Shown here piece by piece: positions 16,647 through 24,958 of a stretch of 64,000 bases of DNA. The position numbers and the translations under genes were made by a program. The DNA is taken from positions 186,001-250,000 of the forward strand of contig NZ_JAMYJR010000001.1 in the NCBI RefSeq assembly GCF_024137025.1, read 5' to 3'. Positions within the stretch are counted from its first letter, which is position 1, and every line of letters starts with the position of its first letter. Below the pieces are notes generated by a model. It made no database searches. It was not told where the DNA came from and worked only from the letters and a program-made list of their open reading frames with translations. This stretch comes from Paractinoplanes aksuensis. Lineage in GTDB: Bacteria; Actinomycetota; Actinomycetes; Mycobacteriales; Micromonosporaceae.

Positions 16647-17519
16647 TCAGGCTTCGATGGCGCGGAAGACGTCGTCCAGCCGGGTCGGTCCGGCCGACAG
16701 GTCGCTGAGCTCGACCCCCTGGTCCTGGGCCCAACCGAGCAGCACGTACAGGTCCTTCTGCAGGTTGAAGGTCTCGATCCGGACGATCCCGTCGTGGATC
16801 GAGGCCGGCAGGGGCAGCGAGGCCCCGGTGGACGCCGAGAAGTTGATCACCGACGGCAAGGCGCTCAGCAACGACGAGACCGAGCCCTCGCGGCGCAGGA
16901 CGCCCTGGTGCATGAGGCCGATCCGGTCGGCCCGCTGCTGCGCCTCCTCCAGGTAGTGCGTGGTCAGCACGATGGTCGAGCCGTTCTCGCGGAGCCGGTC
17001 GACCGACTCCCACAGGGCGTCGCGCGACTGGATGTCGAGGCCGGTGGTCGGCTCGTCCAGGAAGATCAGCTCGGGCGTGCCGTAGACGGCGGTGGCGAAG
17101 TCCAGGCGGCGCTTCTCGCCGCCCGAGAGCTGCGAGACCAGCGTGCCGGCCTTGCCGGTGAGGCGGACGACGTCGAGCACCCGGCCGACGTCGTCGGTGC
17201 GGCCGGACAGCTGGCCGATGAGGCGCACCGACTCCCGTACGGAAAGGTCGGGGGAGAAGCCGCTCTCCTGCAGCATGATGCCCATGCGGGGGCGGACGGC
17301 CGCGCGGTCGCGCGGGCTGCGGCCGAATACCCGGACGGCGCCCGACGTCGGCTCGCGGTGGCCCTCGACCGTTTCCAGGGCCGAGGTCTTGCCGGCGCCG
17401 TTCGTGCCGAGCAGCGCGTACAGCTCGCCCGGGCGCACCTCGAACGACAGATCCTTCACGGCGTGGAAATCGCCGTACTTGAGGTTCAGGTTCTCGACTT
17501 CGATCACTGGCGTGGACAT
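16647..17519 (-). CDS. ABC exporter ATP-binding protein
   Basis: 290 residues. Walker A GTNGAGKTS (38-46), Q-loop MLQESGFSPDLSVRE, signature LSGGEKRRLDFA, Walker B LIFLDEPTTGLD and H-loop VLTTHYLEEA. The class is the DrrA/CcmA type that exports drugs, lipids or peptides. First gene of a two-gene leftward operon with the permease. ATG 17519 lies in a divergent promoter region shared with the sensor kinase. Confidence 0.92.
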   Translation of the reverse strand: MSTPVIEVENLNLKYGDFHAVKDLSFEVRPGELYALLGTNGAGKTSALETVEGHREPTSGAVRVFGRSPRDRAAVRPRMGIMLQESGFSPDLSVRESVRLIGQLSGRTDDVGRVLDVVRLTGKAGTLVSQLSGGEKRRLDFATAVYGTPELIFLDEPTTGLDIQSRDALWESVDRLRENGSTIVLTTHYLEEAQQRADRIGLMHQGVLRREGSVSSLLSALPSVINFSASTGASLPLPASIHDGIVRIETFNLQKDLYVLLGWAQDQGVELSDLSAGPTRLDDVFRAIEA

Positions 17520-17526
17520 GACTCGA

Positions 17527-17591
17527 TGACACCAGTTTCCGCCGCGATCGATCAGTGTCGCCGTGTCATGACCTCATATGACGTGGTGTCA
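17527..17591. promoter_or_regulatory. Cluster of GTGTCA half-sites in divergent promoter
   Basis: The 107-bp space between the exporter and kinase genes holds TGACACCA (17527-17534) and its exact inverse TGGTGTCA (17584-17591). Between them are GTGTCG (17555-17560), GTGTCA (17563-17568) and an inverted repeat GTCAT-N8-ATGAC (17565-17582). This looks like binding sites for the NarL-type regulator encoded at 18724, which would then autoregulate and control the exporter. Confidence 0.5.
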
Positions 17592-17626
17592 CTGTCCGAT
17601 CGGGCGATCTCCCGAATACTGGAAGA

Positions 17627-18727
17627 GTGAACGGTCATGCGCTCCAGCTCACCGAGGCCACCCAGGGCCGGCTGCGGCGGCTGAACCTGGCCACCGCGCT
17701 ACCGCCCATCATCCTGGCCGCGGTGGTCGTGGTGGCGGTCGACCTGGACGTCTGGTGGCACGCGTTCGTCCTGGTGCCCGGGGCGGTGGCGGCGGTCGTG
17801 GCGTTCGAGCGGTGGACGGCCAACGACGTCGGCCGGGTCGCGCTGCCGTGCTTCCTGGTCGGGGCCGTGGTGTGGCCGCTCGGGGTGCTCGTGGTCGGCA
17901 GCCCGAACGCGTGGTGGGGCGTGGCCAGCGTGGGCTCGCTGGCCATCCCGCGGCTGTCCCGCTACCGGTACGCGGCCGGTGTGGCGCTGGTCGGCTATGT
18001 CGGCGCCGTCGGGGCGCTGCGGCTGCTGGTCGACCCGGACGACGTCGTGCAGCGGTTCGTCCTGATCCCGGTCGGCGTGACCGCGCTGATCATGGTGCTG
18101 TCGTACGTCGGTGAGCGCTTCTACGACATCGTGCAGGAGCTCGAGCAGTCCAAGCAGCGTGAGGCCGAGGTGGCCGTCATCCGCGAGCGGGTCCGGTTCG
18201 CCGGCGACCTGCACGACATCCAGGGTCACACGTTGCACGTGGTCAAGCTGAAGGCCGCGCTCGCGCAGAAGCTCGTGCGGGCCGACCCGGAGCGGGCCGA
18301 GGAGGAGCTGCGCGAGATCACCGTCCTGGTCGGCGACACGATCAAACAGACCAAGGAATTGGCGTACGGCCAACGGCGGCTGAACCTCACGGCCGAGCTC
18401 GAGAACGCGAAGAACCTGTTCGAAGCGGCCGGGATCGCGGTCCGGATCACGCGTGAGGCCGACCCTGACGCCCGCACCAGCGAGCTGCTGGGGCAGGTGT
18501 TGCGCGAGACGACGACCAACATCCTGCGTCACGCCCAGGCCGGTCAGGTGCGTATCACGTTGTCCGGCACGGGTATCACGATCGCCAACGACGGGGCCCG
18601 GGGCGAGACGGTGCCCGAACTGCGGGGGCTGTCCACGCTGCGGCGCCGGGTGGTCGAGGACGGTGGCGAGCTGACTGTCTCGCTGCGGGAAGGAGAGTTC
18701 GTGACGGCGGCGGTGTTCGCCCGATGA
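17627..18727 (+). CDS. NarL/DesK-type sensor histidine kinase
   Basis: 366 residues. Five or so membrane segments span the first 165 residues. A HisKA_3 helix follows with FAGDLHDIQGHTLHVVKLK, H196 being the phosphorylation site, then a compact HATPase with TNILRHA and GITIANDGARGE. There is no separate sensor domain, so it senses within the membrane as DesK and LiaS do. GTG 17627 follows AATACT by 6 nt. Overlaps its response regulator by four bases. Confidence 0.9.
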   Translation: MNGHALQLTEATQGRLRRLNLATALPPIILAAVVVVAVDLDVWWHAFVLVPGAVAAVVAFERWTANDVGRVALPCFLVGAVVWPLGVLVVGSPNAWWGVASVGSLAIPRLSRYRYAAGVALVGYVGAVGALRLLVDPDDVVQRFVLIPVGVTALIMVLSYVGERFYDIVQELEQSKQREAEVAVIRERVRFAGDLHDIQGHTLHVVKLKAALAQKLVRADPERAEEELREITVLVGDTIKQTKELAYGQRRLNLTAELENAKNLFEAAGIAVRITREADPDARTSELLGQVLRETTTNILRHAQAGQVRITLSGTGITIANDGARGETVPELRGLSTLRRRVVEDGGELTVSLREGEFVTAAVFAR

Positions 18728-19326
18728 CGACCGTGGTGCTGGCCGACGACGAGGCTCTGCTGCGCAAGGCGCTGGCCGCCCTGCTGCCGCTGGAGGGCGA
18801 CATCACCGTGCTCGCGGAGGCCGACGACGGCGCGAGTGCCGTACGGGAAACGCTTTTGCACCGACCGGATGTGCTGGTCATCGACCTCGAGATGCCCGGG
18901 GTGGACGGGCTGGGCGCAGTGGCCGAGATCCGTCGCAGCCGCCCCGAGCAGGTGATCCTCATGCTGACCCGGCACGCGCGCCCCGGCGTGCTGCGGAAGG
19001 CCTTGAAGCTGGGGGTGCAGGGTTTCGTCAGCAAGTCGGCCGAGCCCGCCCACATCACGTCGGTGATCGCCACTTTGCGGGAGGGCCGGCGCTGGATCGA
19101 CCCTGACGTGTCCGCGCTGGCCGTCATCGACGACTCCCCGCTGACCGAGCGCGAGGTCGACGTGCTGCGGGTGACCAGCGAGGGCTACTCGGTGGCCGAC
19201 ATCGCGACCCGGCTGCATCTGGCCCCCGGCACCGTACGCAACTACCTGTCCAACGCCATGCGCAAGACCCAGACGCAGACCCGCCACGACGCCGCTCGCT
19301 ATGCCCGCGAGCACGACTGGCTGTAG
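18724..19326 (+). CDS. NarL/FixJ-family response regulator
   Basis: 200 residues. Receiver with D8/D9, phospho-acceptor D54 in VLVIDLEMPG, and K in QGFVSKSAE. LuxR-type HTH about 138-195 (LTEREVDVLRVTSEGYSVADIA). Translationally coupled to the kinase (ATGA). It is the likely regulator of the divergent ABC exporter. Confidence 0.93.
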   Translation: MTTVVLADDEALLRKALAALLPLEGDITVLAEADDGASAVRETLLHRPDVLVIDLEMPGVDGLGAVAEIRRSRPEQVILMLTRHARPGVLRKALKLGVQGFVSKSAEPAHITSVIATLREGRRWIDPDVSALAVIDDSPLTEREVDVLRVTSEGYSVADIATRLHLAPGTVRNYLSNAMRKTQTQTRHDAARYAREHDWL

Positions 19327-19334
19327 GAGACTCG

Positions 19335-19988
19335 ATGCTGATCGTTGAAGACCTGACGTTGCTGCTGCTCGATGACGAGACCGGGACGCCGGCCGCCGCG
19401 GGCACGCTGTATTACACGCTCGGCGGCGCTGTGCTCGTCGAGCTGGCCCTGCTGGGGCGCGTCGAGACCGACGGCAAGAAGGTCTTCGCCGTGGGCGACG
19501 GGCCGCTGCCCGACCCGATCCTGCAGGACGCGTACGACAAGGTGGCCGAGAAGCCGCGGGGCGCCCAGACGCTGCTGATCACCATCGGCACCAAGCTGTG
19601 GGACCCGGTGATCGAGCGGCTGCTCGAACGGGGCCTGATCCGCCGCGAGAAGAAGAAGGTGTTCGGGCTGTTCCCGATGACCCAGCTGCCCGCGGCCGAG
19701 CACGAGCACGAGGCCGCCGTCCGGGCGAACATCCGCGCCGTCCTGGTCGACGGCGCGGAACCCGACCCGCGGACCGCGGCGCTGATCGCCCTGCTGTCGG
19801 CGAGCGACGCCCTGCCCCTGCTGCGACCCCAGCTGGCCTGGTCGAGCCCCGTCATCAAGCGCGCCAAGGCGCTCGAACAGGGCAACTGGGGTGCCTCAGC
19901 GGTGAACATGGCCGTGGTCGCCACCGCGGCGGCGATCGCGGCCTCGACCGCCGCCGTCGTCGTCACGGTCGTGACCGCGAACCCGTGA
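19335..19988 (+). CDS. GPP34 (GOLPH3-like) family protein
   Basis: 217 residues. The N terminus MLIVEDLTLLLLDDETG, then GTLYYTLGGAVLVELALLGRV, is the hallmark of the GPP34/GOLPH3 fold, a helical protein that binds phosphoinositide headgroups in eukaryotes. Actinobacteria carry many copies of unknown function. The C-terminal 30 residues are an Ala/Val-rich hydrophobic stretch that could insert in the membrane. It starts 9 bases after the regulator and is probably in the same transcript. Confidence 0.83.
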   Translation: MLIVEDLTLLLLDDETGTPAAAGTLYYTLGGAVLVELALLGRVETDGKKVFAVGDGPLPDPILQDAYDKVAEKPRGAQTLLITIGTKLWDPVIERLLERGLIRREKKKVFGLFPMTQLPAAEHEHEAAVRANIRAVLVDGAEPDPRTAALIALLSASDALPLLRPQLAWSSPVIKRAKALEQGNWGASAVNMAVVATAAAIAASTAAVVVTVVTANP

Positions 19989-20351
19989 CGGCCGACCGCC
20001 GTCGGCGATCATGACGTGGTGAGGCGGAGCAGGACGGCGCTGCCGCCCGGGCCGCCAGATGTCGACCTGGTCGTGGGCCCGGTCGATGAGCCGGATCACC
20101 TCGCGGTAGTCGAGCCGGTTGCGCCACTTCACCGCGTTGCGATTGAGCGACAAGACCAGCGGCTGCAGCACGAGCACGGCCAGCACGAGGTCGAACAGGT
20201 TGGCGCCGATGTTGATCCGCAGCTCGTCGCCGAAGCCCTCGTTGTGCCTCAGTGGATAGAGCAGCGCGAAGCTCCCGAGCAGCAGCAGGATCCCGATCCC
20301 GGCGTACATGTACGAGAGCCGACGCACGACCCCATCGTGGCAGCCAGCCAC
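19896..20351 (-). CDS. Small membrane protein, probably 3'-truncated
   Basis: 151 residues possible. The first 90 are convincing: two hydrophobic helices (AGIGILLLLGSFALLYPL and NLFDLVLAVLVLQPLVLSL), then WRNRLDYREVIRLIDRAHDQV. After about residue 100 the frame becomes a Arg/Gly/Asp-rich run that is simply the antisense of the GPP34 gene, which it overlaps by 93 bp. I infer that the original 3' end has been lost, so it may be a remnant. GTG 20327 is an alternative start. Confidence 0.45.
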   Translation of the reverse strand: MAGCHDGVVRRLSYMYAGIGILLLLGSFALLYPLRHNEGFGDELRINIGANLFDLVLAVLVLQPLVLSLNRNAVKWRNRLDYREVIRLIDRAHDQVDIWRPGRQRRPAPPHHVMIADGGRPSRVRGHDRDDDGGGRGRDRRRGGDHGHVHR

Positions 20352-20420
20352 AACCGTCGATCTCCGTGTTTCCGAGCACTATCGGGTGTTCGAGTGAGTA
20401 CTCTCAGCGAAGCATGGTAA

Positions 20421-20426
20421 TAATGT
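20421..20426 (+). promoter_or_regulatory. -10 element of the leaderless HEAT-like gene
   Basis: TAATGT lies exactly 6 nt before ATG 20433; no ribosome site is present. Confidence 0.5.
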
Positions 20427-20432
20427 CCGTCG

Positions 20433-21044
20433 ATGGACGGGGATGTGCAGTACGAGCGATGGCGGCGCGAGATCTTCGGTGATCCCTACGTGGTGTGGCA
20501 CGAGGGTCCCGGGTTCGAGGCACTGGTCGAGGCCGCGCGGCGGGAGCCCAGGGTGGTCGAGCAGATGCTGCGGGCCGGCCTGGCCGAGGGTGACACGGTG
20601 GCCGCGCAGTCGTTCCGCGCGCTGGCCGAGGCCGGGCTGGCGCCGGCCGACGCGGTCAGCATCCTGCGGACGGCGCTGATCCGGGCCCGCGACCAGTTCC
20701 GCATCCGGGTGGCCGAGGGCCTGTACGCGCTGACGCGCGATCCCGGCTGGGCCACGCCGGTGGCCGGGGTGCTGGCCGAGGCCGGGTCCGAGTTCGTACG
20801 CCTGGACGCGGCGATCGCCCTGGCCGGCTTCCCACCGACGACGGCCCTGGTGCGGGCCATGGCCGCCGCCGTCCAGGATCCGGAGTACCTGGTCCGCTAC
20901 CACGCCGCCAACGCCCTGCTGCGCTGGTCGGGAGACCGCCGCCTGGTCGACAGCGTCCCCGCCGTCCTCGAGAAGATCACCGCCCCCGCCGAGTCCTCCT
21001 GGCGGGCCGCCGCCGACGAGCTGACCTCACGGCTCCGAGGGTGA
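20433..21044 (+). CDS. HEAT-repeat-like hypothetical protein
   Basis: 203 residues, almost entirely helical. Paired helices recur about every 30 residues (VEQMLRAGLAEGDTVAAQSF, RIRVAEGLYALTRDPG, VRLDAAIALAGFPPTTALVR, VRYHAANALLRWSGD), which is the pattern of HEAT/PBS-lyase-type repeats that form protein-binding solenoids. No catalytic motif is present. Its 3' end overlaps the convergent SLATT gene by 18 bases. The function is unknown. Confidence 0.75.
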   Translation: MDGDVQYERWRREIFGDPYVVWHEGPGFEALVEAARREPRVVEQMLRAGLAEGDTVAAQSFRALAEAGLAPADAVSILRTALIRARDQFRIRVAEGLYALTRDPGWATPVAGVLAEAGSEFVRLDAAIALAGFPPTTALVRAMAAAVQDPEYLVRYHAANALLRWSGDRRLVDSVPAVLEKITAPAESSWRAAADELTSRLRG

Positions 21045-21929
21045 CGTGGTTCCGCGCTGGCGGGGCGCGCCGAGGCCCCGGGTGGCCCGCCACTGGGTGT
21101 GCTCGGTCGAGATGGCGTTCTCGGTCTCGTCGACGAACCGGGGCCAGTCGTCCTCGGTGACGCTGTCCAACTCGTCGACCTTGAGCCCCAGCTGATGGGC
21201 CGTCCGCGCATAGGCGCGCTGGTTGTCGGCGTAGCTGCGCGCCTGCATCCACGCCGCGAGGCCGGCGGCGGCCGCGCTGAAGACGCCCAGCAGGTCGATG
21301 TCGAGCACGCCGAACGCCTTGACCGCGGCCCCCACCACGCCGGCGAACTCGAGCGCGATGGCCACCGCCGTGAAGGTGTTCTTCAAGCGCTCGTTGGCCT
21401 CGGCCTTGCGGGCGTGCCAGCCTCGCTGGTCCTCGATCCGGCCGTCCCGGTAGGCCTGCCGCCGCTCGGCGAACGACCCGTCCCTGATCTCCCGCATCCG
21501 GTCGGTGATCTGCCTGGTCGGTGCGTCCTCGCGCGGGGCCGGCAGCTTCTCGAGATCGACCCCGTCGGTCAGCTGGGTGCGGAAGCTGCGGTCGGCCGCC
21601 GTGCCGGGCGGGAAAGGTTCCCCGCCCGCGACGTACCGCCAGGTCAAGGTCTTGACGAACTCGGTTGCGGTGCGGCCGTCGTACCAGCGGCGCTCGGGGT
21701 CGGTCGTCTGCAGGTAGGTGCTGGTGCCCAGCGCGACCACGAACGACACGAGGCCGAGCAGCCCGAACAGGTCGAGTGACCCGGCCGAGAGCGACCCCGC
21801 GCCGCCGACCGCGGCCGCGAAGAGGGCGAACAGCCGGAGCCGGGTGGCCCGAACGAACCGTTGCTGACCGGCCAGGCTGTCGGCGTCGGCGGTGTAGTAC
21901 AGGGCGGGATAGTCGATCTTGAAGCTCAA
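21027..21929 (-). CDS. SLATT-domain (DUF4231) membrane protein
   Basis: 300 residues with two SLATT modules. The N-terminal one has IDYPALYYTADADSLAGQQR then a TM pair (about 30-75); the C-terminal one has WHARKAEANERLKNTFTA followed by a second TM pair and the helix MQARSYADNQRAYARTAHQL. SLATT proteins are 2-TM putative pore-forming effectors, often tied to nucleotide-second-messenger immunity (SMODS/SLOG), but no such partner is nearby. The start is a TTG at 21929, supported by AGGAGG 8 nt upstream; the frame continues upstream without any such signal. Confidence 0.78.
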   Translation of the reverse strand: MSFKIDYPALYYTADADSLAGQQRFVRATRLRLFALFAAAVGGAGSLSAGSLDLFGLLGLVSFVVALGTSTYLQTTDPERRWYDGRTATEFVKTLTWRYVAGGEPFPPGTAADRSFRTQLTDGVDLEKLPAPREDAPTRQITDRMREIRDGSFAERRQAYRDGRIEDQRGWHARKAEANERLKNTFTAVAIALEFAGVVGAAVKAFGVLDIDLLGVFSAAAAGLAAWMQARSYADNQRAYARTAHQLGLKVDELDSVTEDDWPRFVDETENAISTEHTQWRATRGLGAPRQRGTTSPSEP

Positions 21930-22034
21930 CGGGCGGCCCTCCTGATCTGCATCGTGTCGGCACTGTCCACAACGGGCAAGCCCCGATCGGGGGAACGGGC
22001 GTCGATCCCGCGGGCCGTCATCGTTGACTGCTTT

Positions 22035-22148
22035 GTGGATGACGAGGAGTACGAGCACAGTGTCGGGCCGGGCACGACCATCGCGCTGATCGGCGGGCTG
22101 ATCGTGTTCTACGGGCTGTTCATCGCGGTGGCGCTCGCCCGAGGGTAG
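22035..22148 (+). CDS. Possible small single-TM protein
   Basis: 37 residues from GTG 22035. An acidic N terminus (DDEEYEHSVGPG) is followed by one hydrophobic helix TTIALIGGLIVFYGLFIAVAL and a short Arg end. The composition is protein-like and the frame is open, but no ribosome site or TANNNT element precedes it. It lies between the divergent SLATT and permease genes. Confidence 0.3.
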   Translation: MDDEEYEHSVGPGTTIALIGGLIVFYGLFIAVALARG

Positions 22149-22223
22149 CCGCATCCAAGTTTGTAGATGCGAAATACGGCTCCACGTGGTACTCCGAGAG
22201 GAGCGATCAGCGAGGAGGCGGCC

Positions 22224-23636
22224 ATGTCGGTGTCACCGCAGAGGTTCGGCCGGGGCTCGGGGGTCTTCCGGCGCAAGCCCGTCGACGACGTCACCGACGA
22301 GCAGGGCACCGATCTGCAGCGGTCGCTGGGGCTCTGGCAGCTGACCGCGATCGGCGTCGGCGGCATCATCGGTGCCGGCATCTTCGCGCTGGCCGGGGCG
22401 GTGGCCAACGAGACGGCGGGGCCCGCCGTGCTGTTCTCGTTCCTGATCGCCGGCATCGCCAGTGCCGCGGCCGCCCTGTCGTACGCCGAATTCGCCGGCA
22501 TGATCCCTCGGGCCGGATCGGCGTACACCTACGGGTATGTCGTGCTGGGTGAGGTGGTGGCCTGGTTCATCGGCTGGGACCTGCTGCTCGAATACACGGC
22601 GATCGTGTCGGTGGTGGCGATCGGCATCAGCGGCTACTTCTCGTTCCTGATGGCCGACCTCGGTGTCGACCTGCCGGCCTGGATGCTCGGGGCGCCCGGC
22701 ACCGGCGACGGCCACGTGGTCGACCTCTTCGCCGTGATCCTCTGCCTGCTCATCGCGTACCTGCTGAACCGGGGCATCCGGGCCGCGGCCCGGGCCGAGA
22801 CGGCAGTGGTGATCCTCAAGGTGGCCATCGTGCTGCTGGTCGTGGTGGTCGGCGCGTTCCACATCACCCGGTCCAACTACGACCCGTTCTTCCCGTTCGG
22901 CTGGAGCGGCGCGATCACCGGCGCGGCCACGGTCTTCTTCGCCGTGTTCGGCTACGACGCGATGAGCACGGCGGCCGAGGAGTCCAAGGACGCGCGGCGC
23001 CACCTGCCCAAGGCCATCATCTATTCGCTGGTCATCTCGATGGTGCTGTACGTGCTGGCCACGCTGGTGCTGACCGGCATGCAGAACTACCGCGACATCG
23101 ACCCCGAGAGCGGCTTCTCGACCGCGTTCGCCTCGGTCGGGCTGTCCGGGCTGGCCGACGTCATCGCGGTCGGCGCGATCGTCGGCATCCTGACCGTGAT
23201 GTTCACCTTCATGCTGGGCGTGACCCGGGTCTGGTACTCGATGAGCCGCGACGGGCTGCTGCCGGCCTGGTTCGGAAAACTGCACCCGGAGCGGAAGGTG
23301 CCGACCCGGGTGACCTGGATCGCGGGCATCGCGTCGGCGGTCATCGCGGGCTTCCTGCCGATCCGCGAGGCGGCCGAGCTGACCAACATCGGCATCCTGC
23401 TGGCTTTCGTGGTCGTCTGCATCGCGATCATCGTGCTGCGTTACCGCCGCCCCGACATCCCGCGCACGTTCCGGCTGCCGCTGATGCCGGTCATCCCGAT
23501 CGTCGGTGTCGTCTTCTCGATCTGGCTGATCACGTTCCTCGACCCGGTGACCTGGCTGCGCTTCGCGGTCTGGTTCCTGCTCGGCCTGGCCCTGTACTGG
23601 TTCTACGGCCGCAAGCACTCCAAACTCAACAACTAA
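22224..23636 (+). CDS. APC-family amino acid permease
   Basis: 470 residues, about 12 TM segments of the cationic amino acid transporter (CAT/YfnA) branch. Conserved GVGGIIGAGIFALAG in TM1, ALSYAEFAGMIPRAGSAYTY in TM3, and FAVFGYDAMSTAAEESKDARR in the loop after TM6. It imports amino acids with protons. ATG 22224 is preceded by GAGGAGG; an in-frame ATG at 22167 lacks one. It ends in a 4-base overlap with the convergent kinase gene. Confidence 0.92.
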   Translation: MSVSPQRFGRGSGVFRRKPVDDVTDEQGTDLQRSLGLWQLTAIGVGGIIGAGIFALAGAVANETAGPAVLFSFLIAGIASAAAALSYAEFAGMIPRAGSAYTYGYVVLGEVVAWFIGWDLLLEYTAIVSVVAIGISGYFSFLMADLGVDLPAWMLGAPGTGDGHVVDLFAVILCLLIAYLLNRGIRAAARAETAVVILKVAIVLLVVVVGAFHITRSNYDPFFPFGWSGAITGAATVFFAVFGYDAMSTAAEESKDARRHLPKAIIYSLVISMVLYVLATLVLTGMQNYRDIDPESGFSTAFASVGLSGLADVIAVGAIVGILTVMFTFMLGVTRVWYSMSRDGLLPAWFGKLHPERKVPTRVTWIAGIASAVIAGFLPIREAAELTNIGILLAFVVVCIAIIVLRYRRPDIPRTFRLPLMPVIPIVGVVFSIWLITFLDPVTWLRFAVWFLLGLALYWFYGRKHSKLNN

Positions 23637-24457
23637 GGCGCCAGGCGGGTGGCGACGTCCCACATGCCGGGCTCCATCACGCAGCGGGCGAAGAGCCACT
23701 GCCGCACCCGTACGGCGTCCAGGCCGAGCAGTCCGGCCATGCGATCGGCGAACGCGCCCGGGTCGGCCGCGAGGCGGTCCGGGAAGTTGAGCATGTGCTG
23801 GATCGGGTCGTAGGCCGGGTCACCCACGTACGGCTTGGGATCGACGATCAGCCACGGCTCGCGCTCGGCCCGCAGCACGTTGCCGGGGTGCAGGTCGGTG
23901 CAGAGCAGCACCTCGCGATCGGCGGTGGCGGCGAGTCCCCACCACAGTTCGAGGCCGGCCCGGGCCAGGCCGGGGTCGGGGTCGGGCAGTTGATCGGGGT
24001 CGACACTTCGGCCCCAAGCGTCGGTCATCGACTGCAGGGGCCGGAAGTCGCTGCCCGGCGGTGGGGTGATCCACAGACGGGGCAGCAGCTGGGCGATCAC
24101 CTCGTCGCGCTCGGCCGGCGGCGCCGACTCGGTCAGCGTCGTACCCGGGCGGCACGCCTCGAGCAGCAGGGCGTCGGTGCGGCCGAAGCGTTCCGCGCGA
24201 TACACCCGTACGGTGCCCTGCCCGTCCCAGGCCAGCAGCCCGGCCGCCTCGTCCCGCGCCTCGTAGTGCTGCCACCCGACCTTGAGCACCCGCCCGTCGG
24301 TGGTCGGCGCCACCCACGACGCCGACCCGCCCGGCTGATAGGGGCGGCCGGCCTCGACCTCCCACCGCTCACAGAGCCCGGCCACCAGTTCGGGCAGCTC
24401 GTGGAGCCAGTCAGCGGGTGGGCCGGTCAGATTGGCCGGCATCTCAAGATCGGTCAT
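23633..24457 (-). CDS. APH(6)/hydroxyurea kinase-family aminoglycoside phosphotransferase
   Basis: 274 residues. The catalytic loop and metal motif are LLCTDLHPGNVLRAE and WLIVDPKPYVGDPAYDPIQHM, diagnostic of PF04655 (streptomycin 6-phosphotransferase and hydroxyurea phosphotransferase). The N-lobe Lys is in VLKVGW. Many actinobacterial members are chromosomal and of unknown substrate, so resistance is possible but unproven. ATG 24457 is used; ATG 24466 is also possible. Confidence 0.83.
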   Translation of the reverse strand: MTDLEMPANLTGPPADWLHELPELVAGLCERWEVEAGRPYQPGGSASWVAPTTDGRVLKVGWQHYEARDEAAGLLAWDGQGTVRVYRAERFGRTDALLLEACRPGTTLTESAPPAERDEVIAQLLPRLWITPPPGSDFRPLQSMTDAWGRSVDPDQLPDPDPGLARAGLELWWGLAATADREVLLCTDLHPGNVLRAEREPWLIVDPKPYVGDPAYDPIQHMLNFPDRLAADPGAFADRMAGLLGLDAVRVRQWLFARCVMEPGMWDVATRLAP

Positions 24458-24474
24458 GCCGAGCATGATGCTCG

Positions 24475-24915
24475 ATGCTCGATTTCTCAGCGAGCTCTTG
24501 GACTGGTGTACTTGAGCGGGCCCAGCGGACCCTGGTCGAGGACGCCGGGCACGAGCTGCGGACCCCGTTGACCAGCACCCGGACCAACGTCGAGCTGCTG
24601 CTGGAGGTCGAGCGGCGCCCGGCCGAGGCGCACCGGCTGCCACCGGTGGAGCGGGCCGCCCTGCTGGCCGAGGTGGTGACGGCCGCGGTGTCCCGCGTGC
24701 GCACCCGCGCCCCGGCCGTCACGTTCGTCACGGAGCTGACGCCGGCCGTGGTCACCGGACGGCCCGGCGAGCTCGAACGCATGGTGGTCAACGTGCTCGA
24801 CAACGCGGCCAAGTGGAGCCCGCCGGGCGGCACTGTGCAAGCCCGGCTGACCGGTGACCGCGACCGGTGGACGCTGCGCATCACCGACGACGGGAGCCGC
24901 ACGGGACCGAAGTGA
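24475..24915 (+). pseudogene. Remnant of a two-component sensor histidine kinase
   Basis: The reading frame of 146 codons holds a HisKA segment (QRTLVEDAGHELRTPLTSTR) joined directly to an N-box region (ERMVVNVLDNAAKWSPPGG) and a start of the D-box (LRITDDGS), then stops. All membrane, sensor and HAMP parts are missing, and the ATPase lid and G2 box are absent. The spacing between H-box and N-box is also shorter than normal. It is best read as a degraded MprB-like kinase. No ribosome site precedes it. Confidence 0.65.
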
Positions 24916-24958
24916 CCATTACCCTCAGGGCCGCCGCCACCGCGCCGATAGCCTCGAA

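Noticed and set aside
23633..24457. Confirmed antibiotic resistance gene
   Set aside because: Family motifs fit an APH(6)-type kinase, but chromosomal actinobacterial members often have unknown substrates; kept as a family call only.
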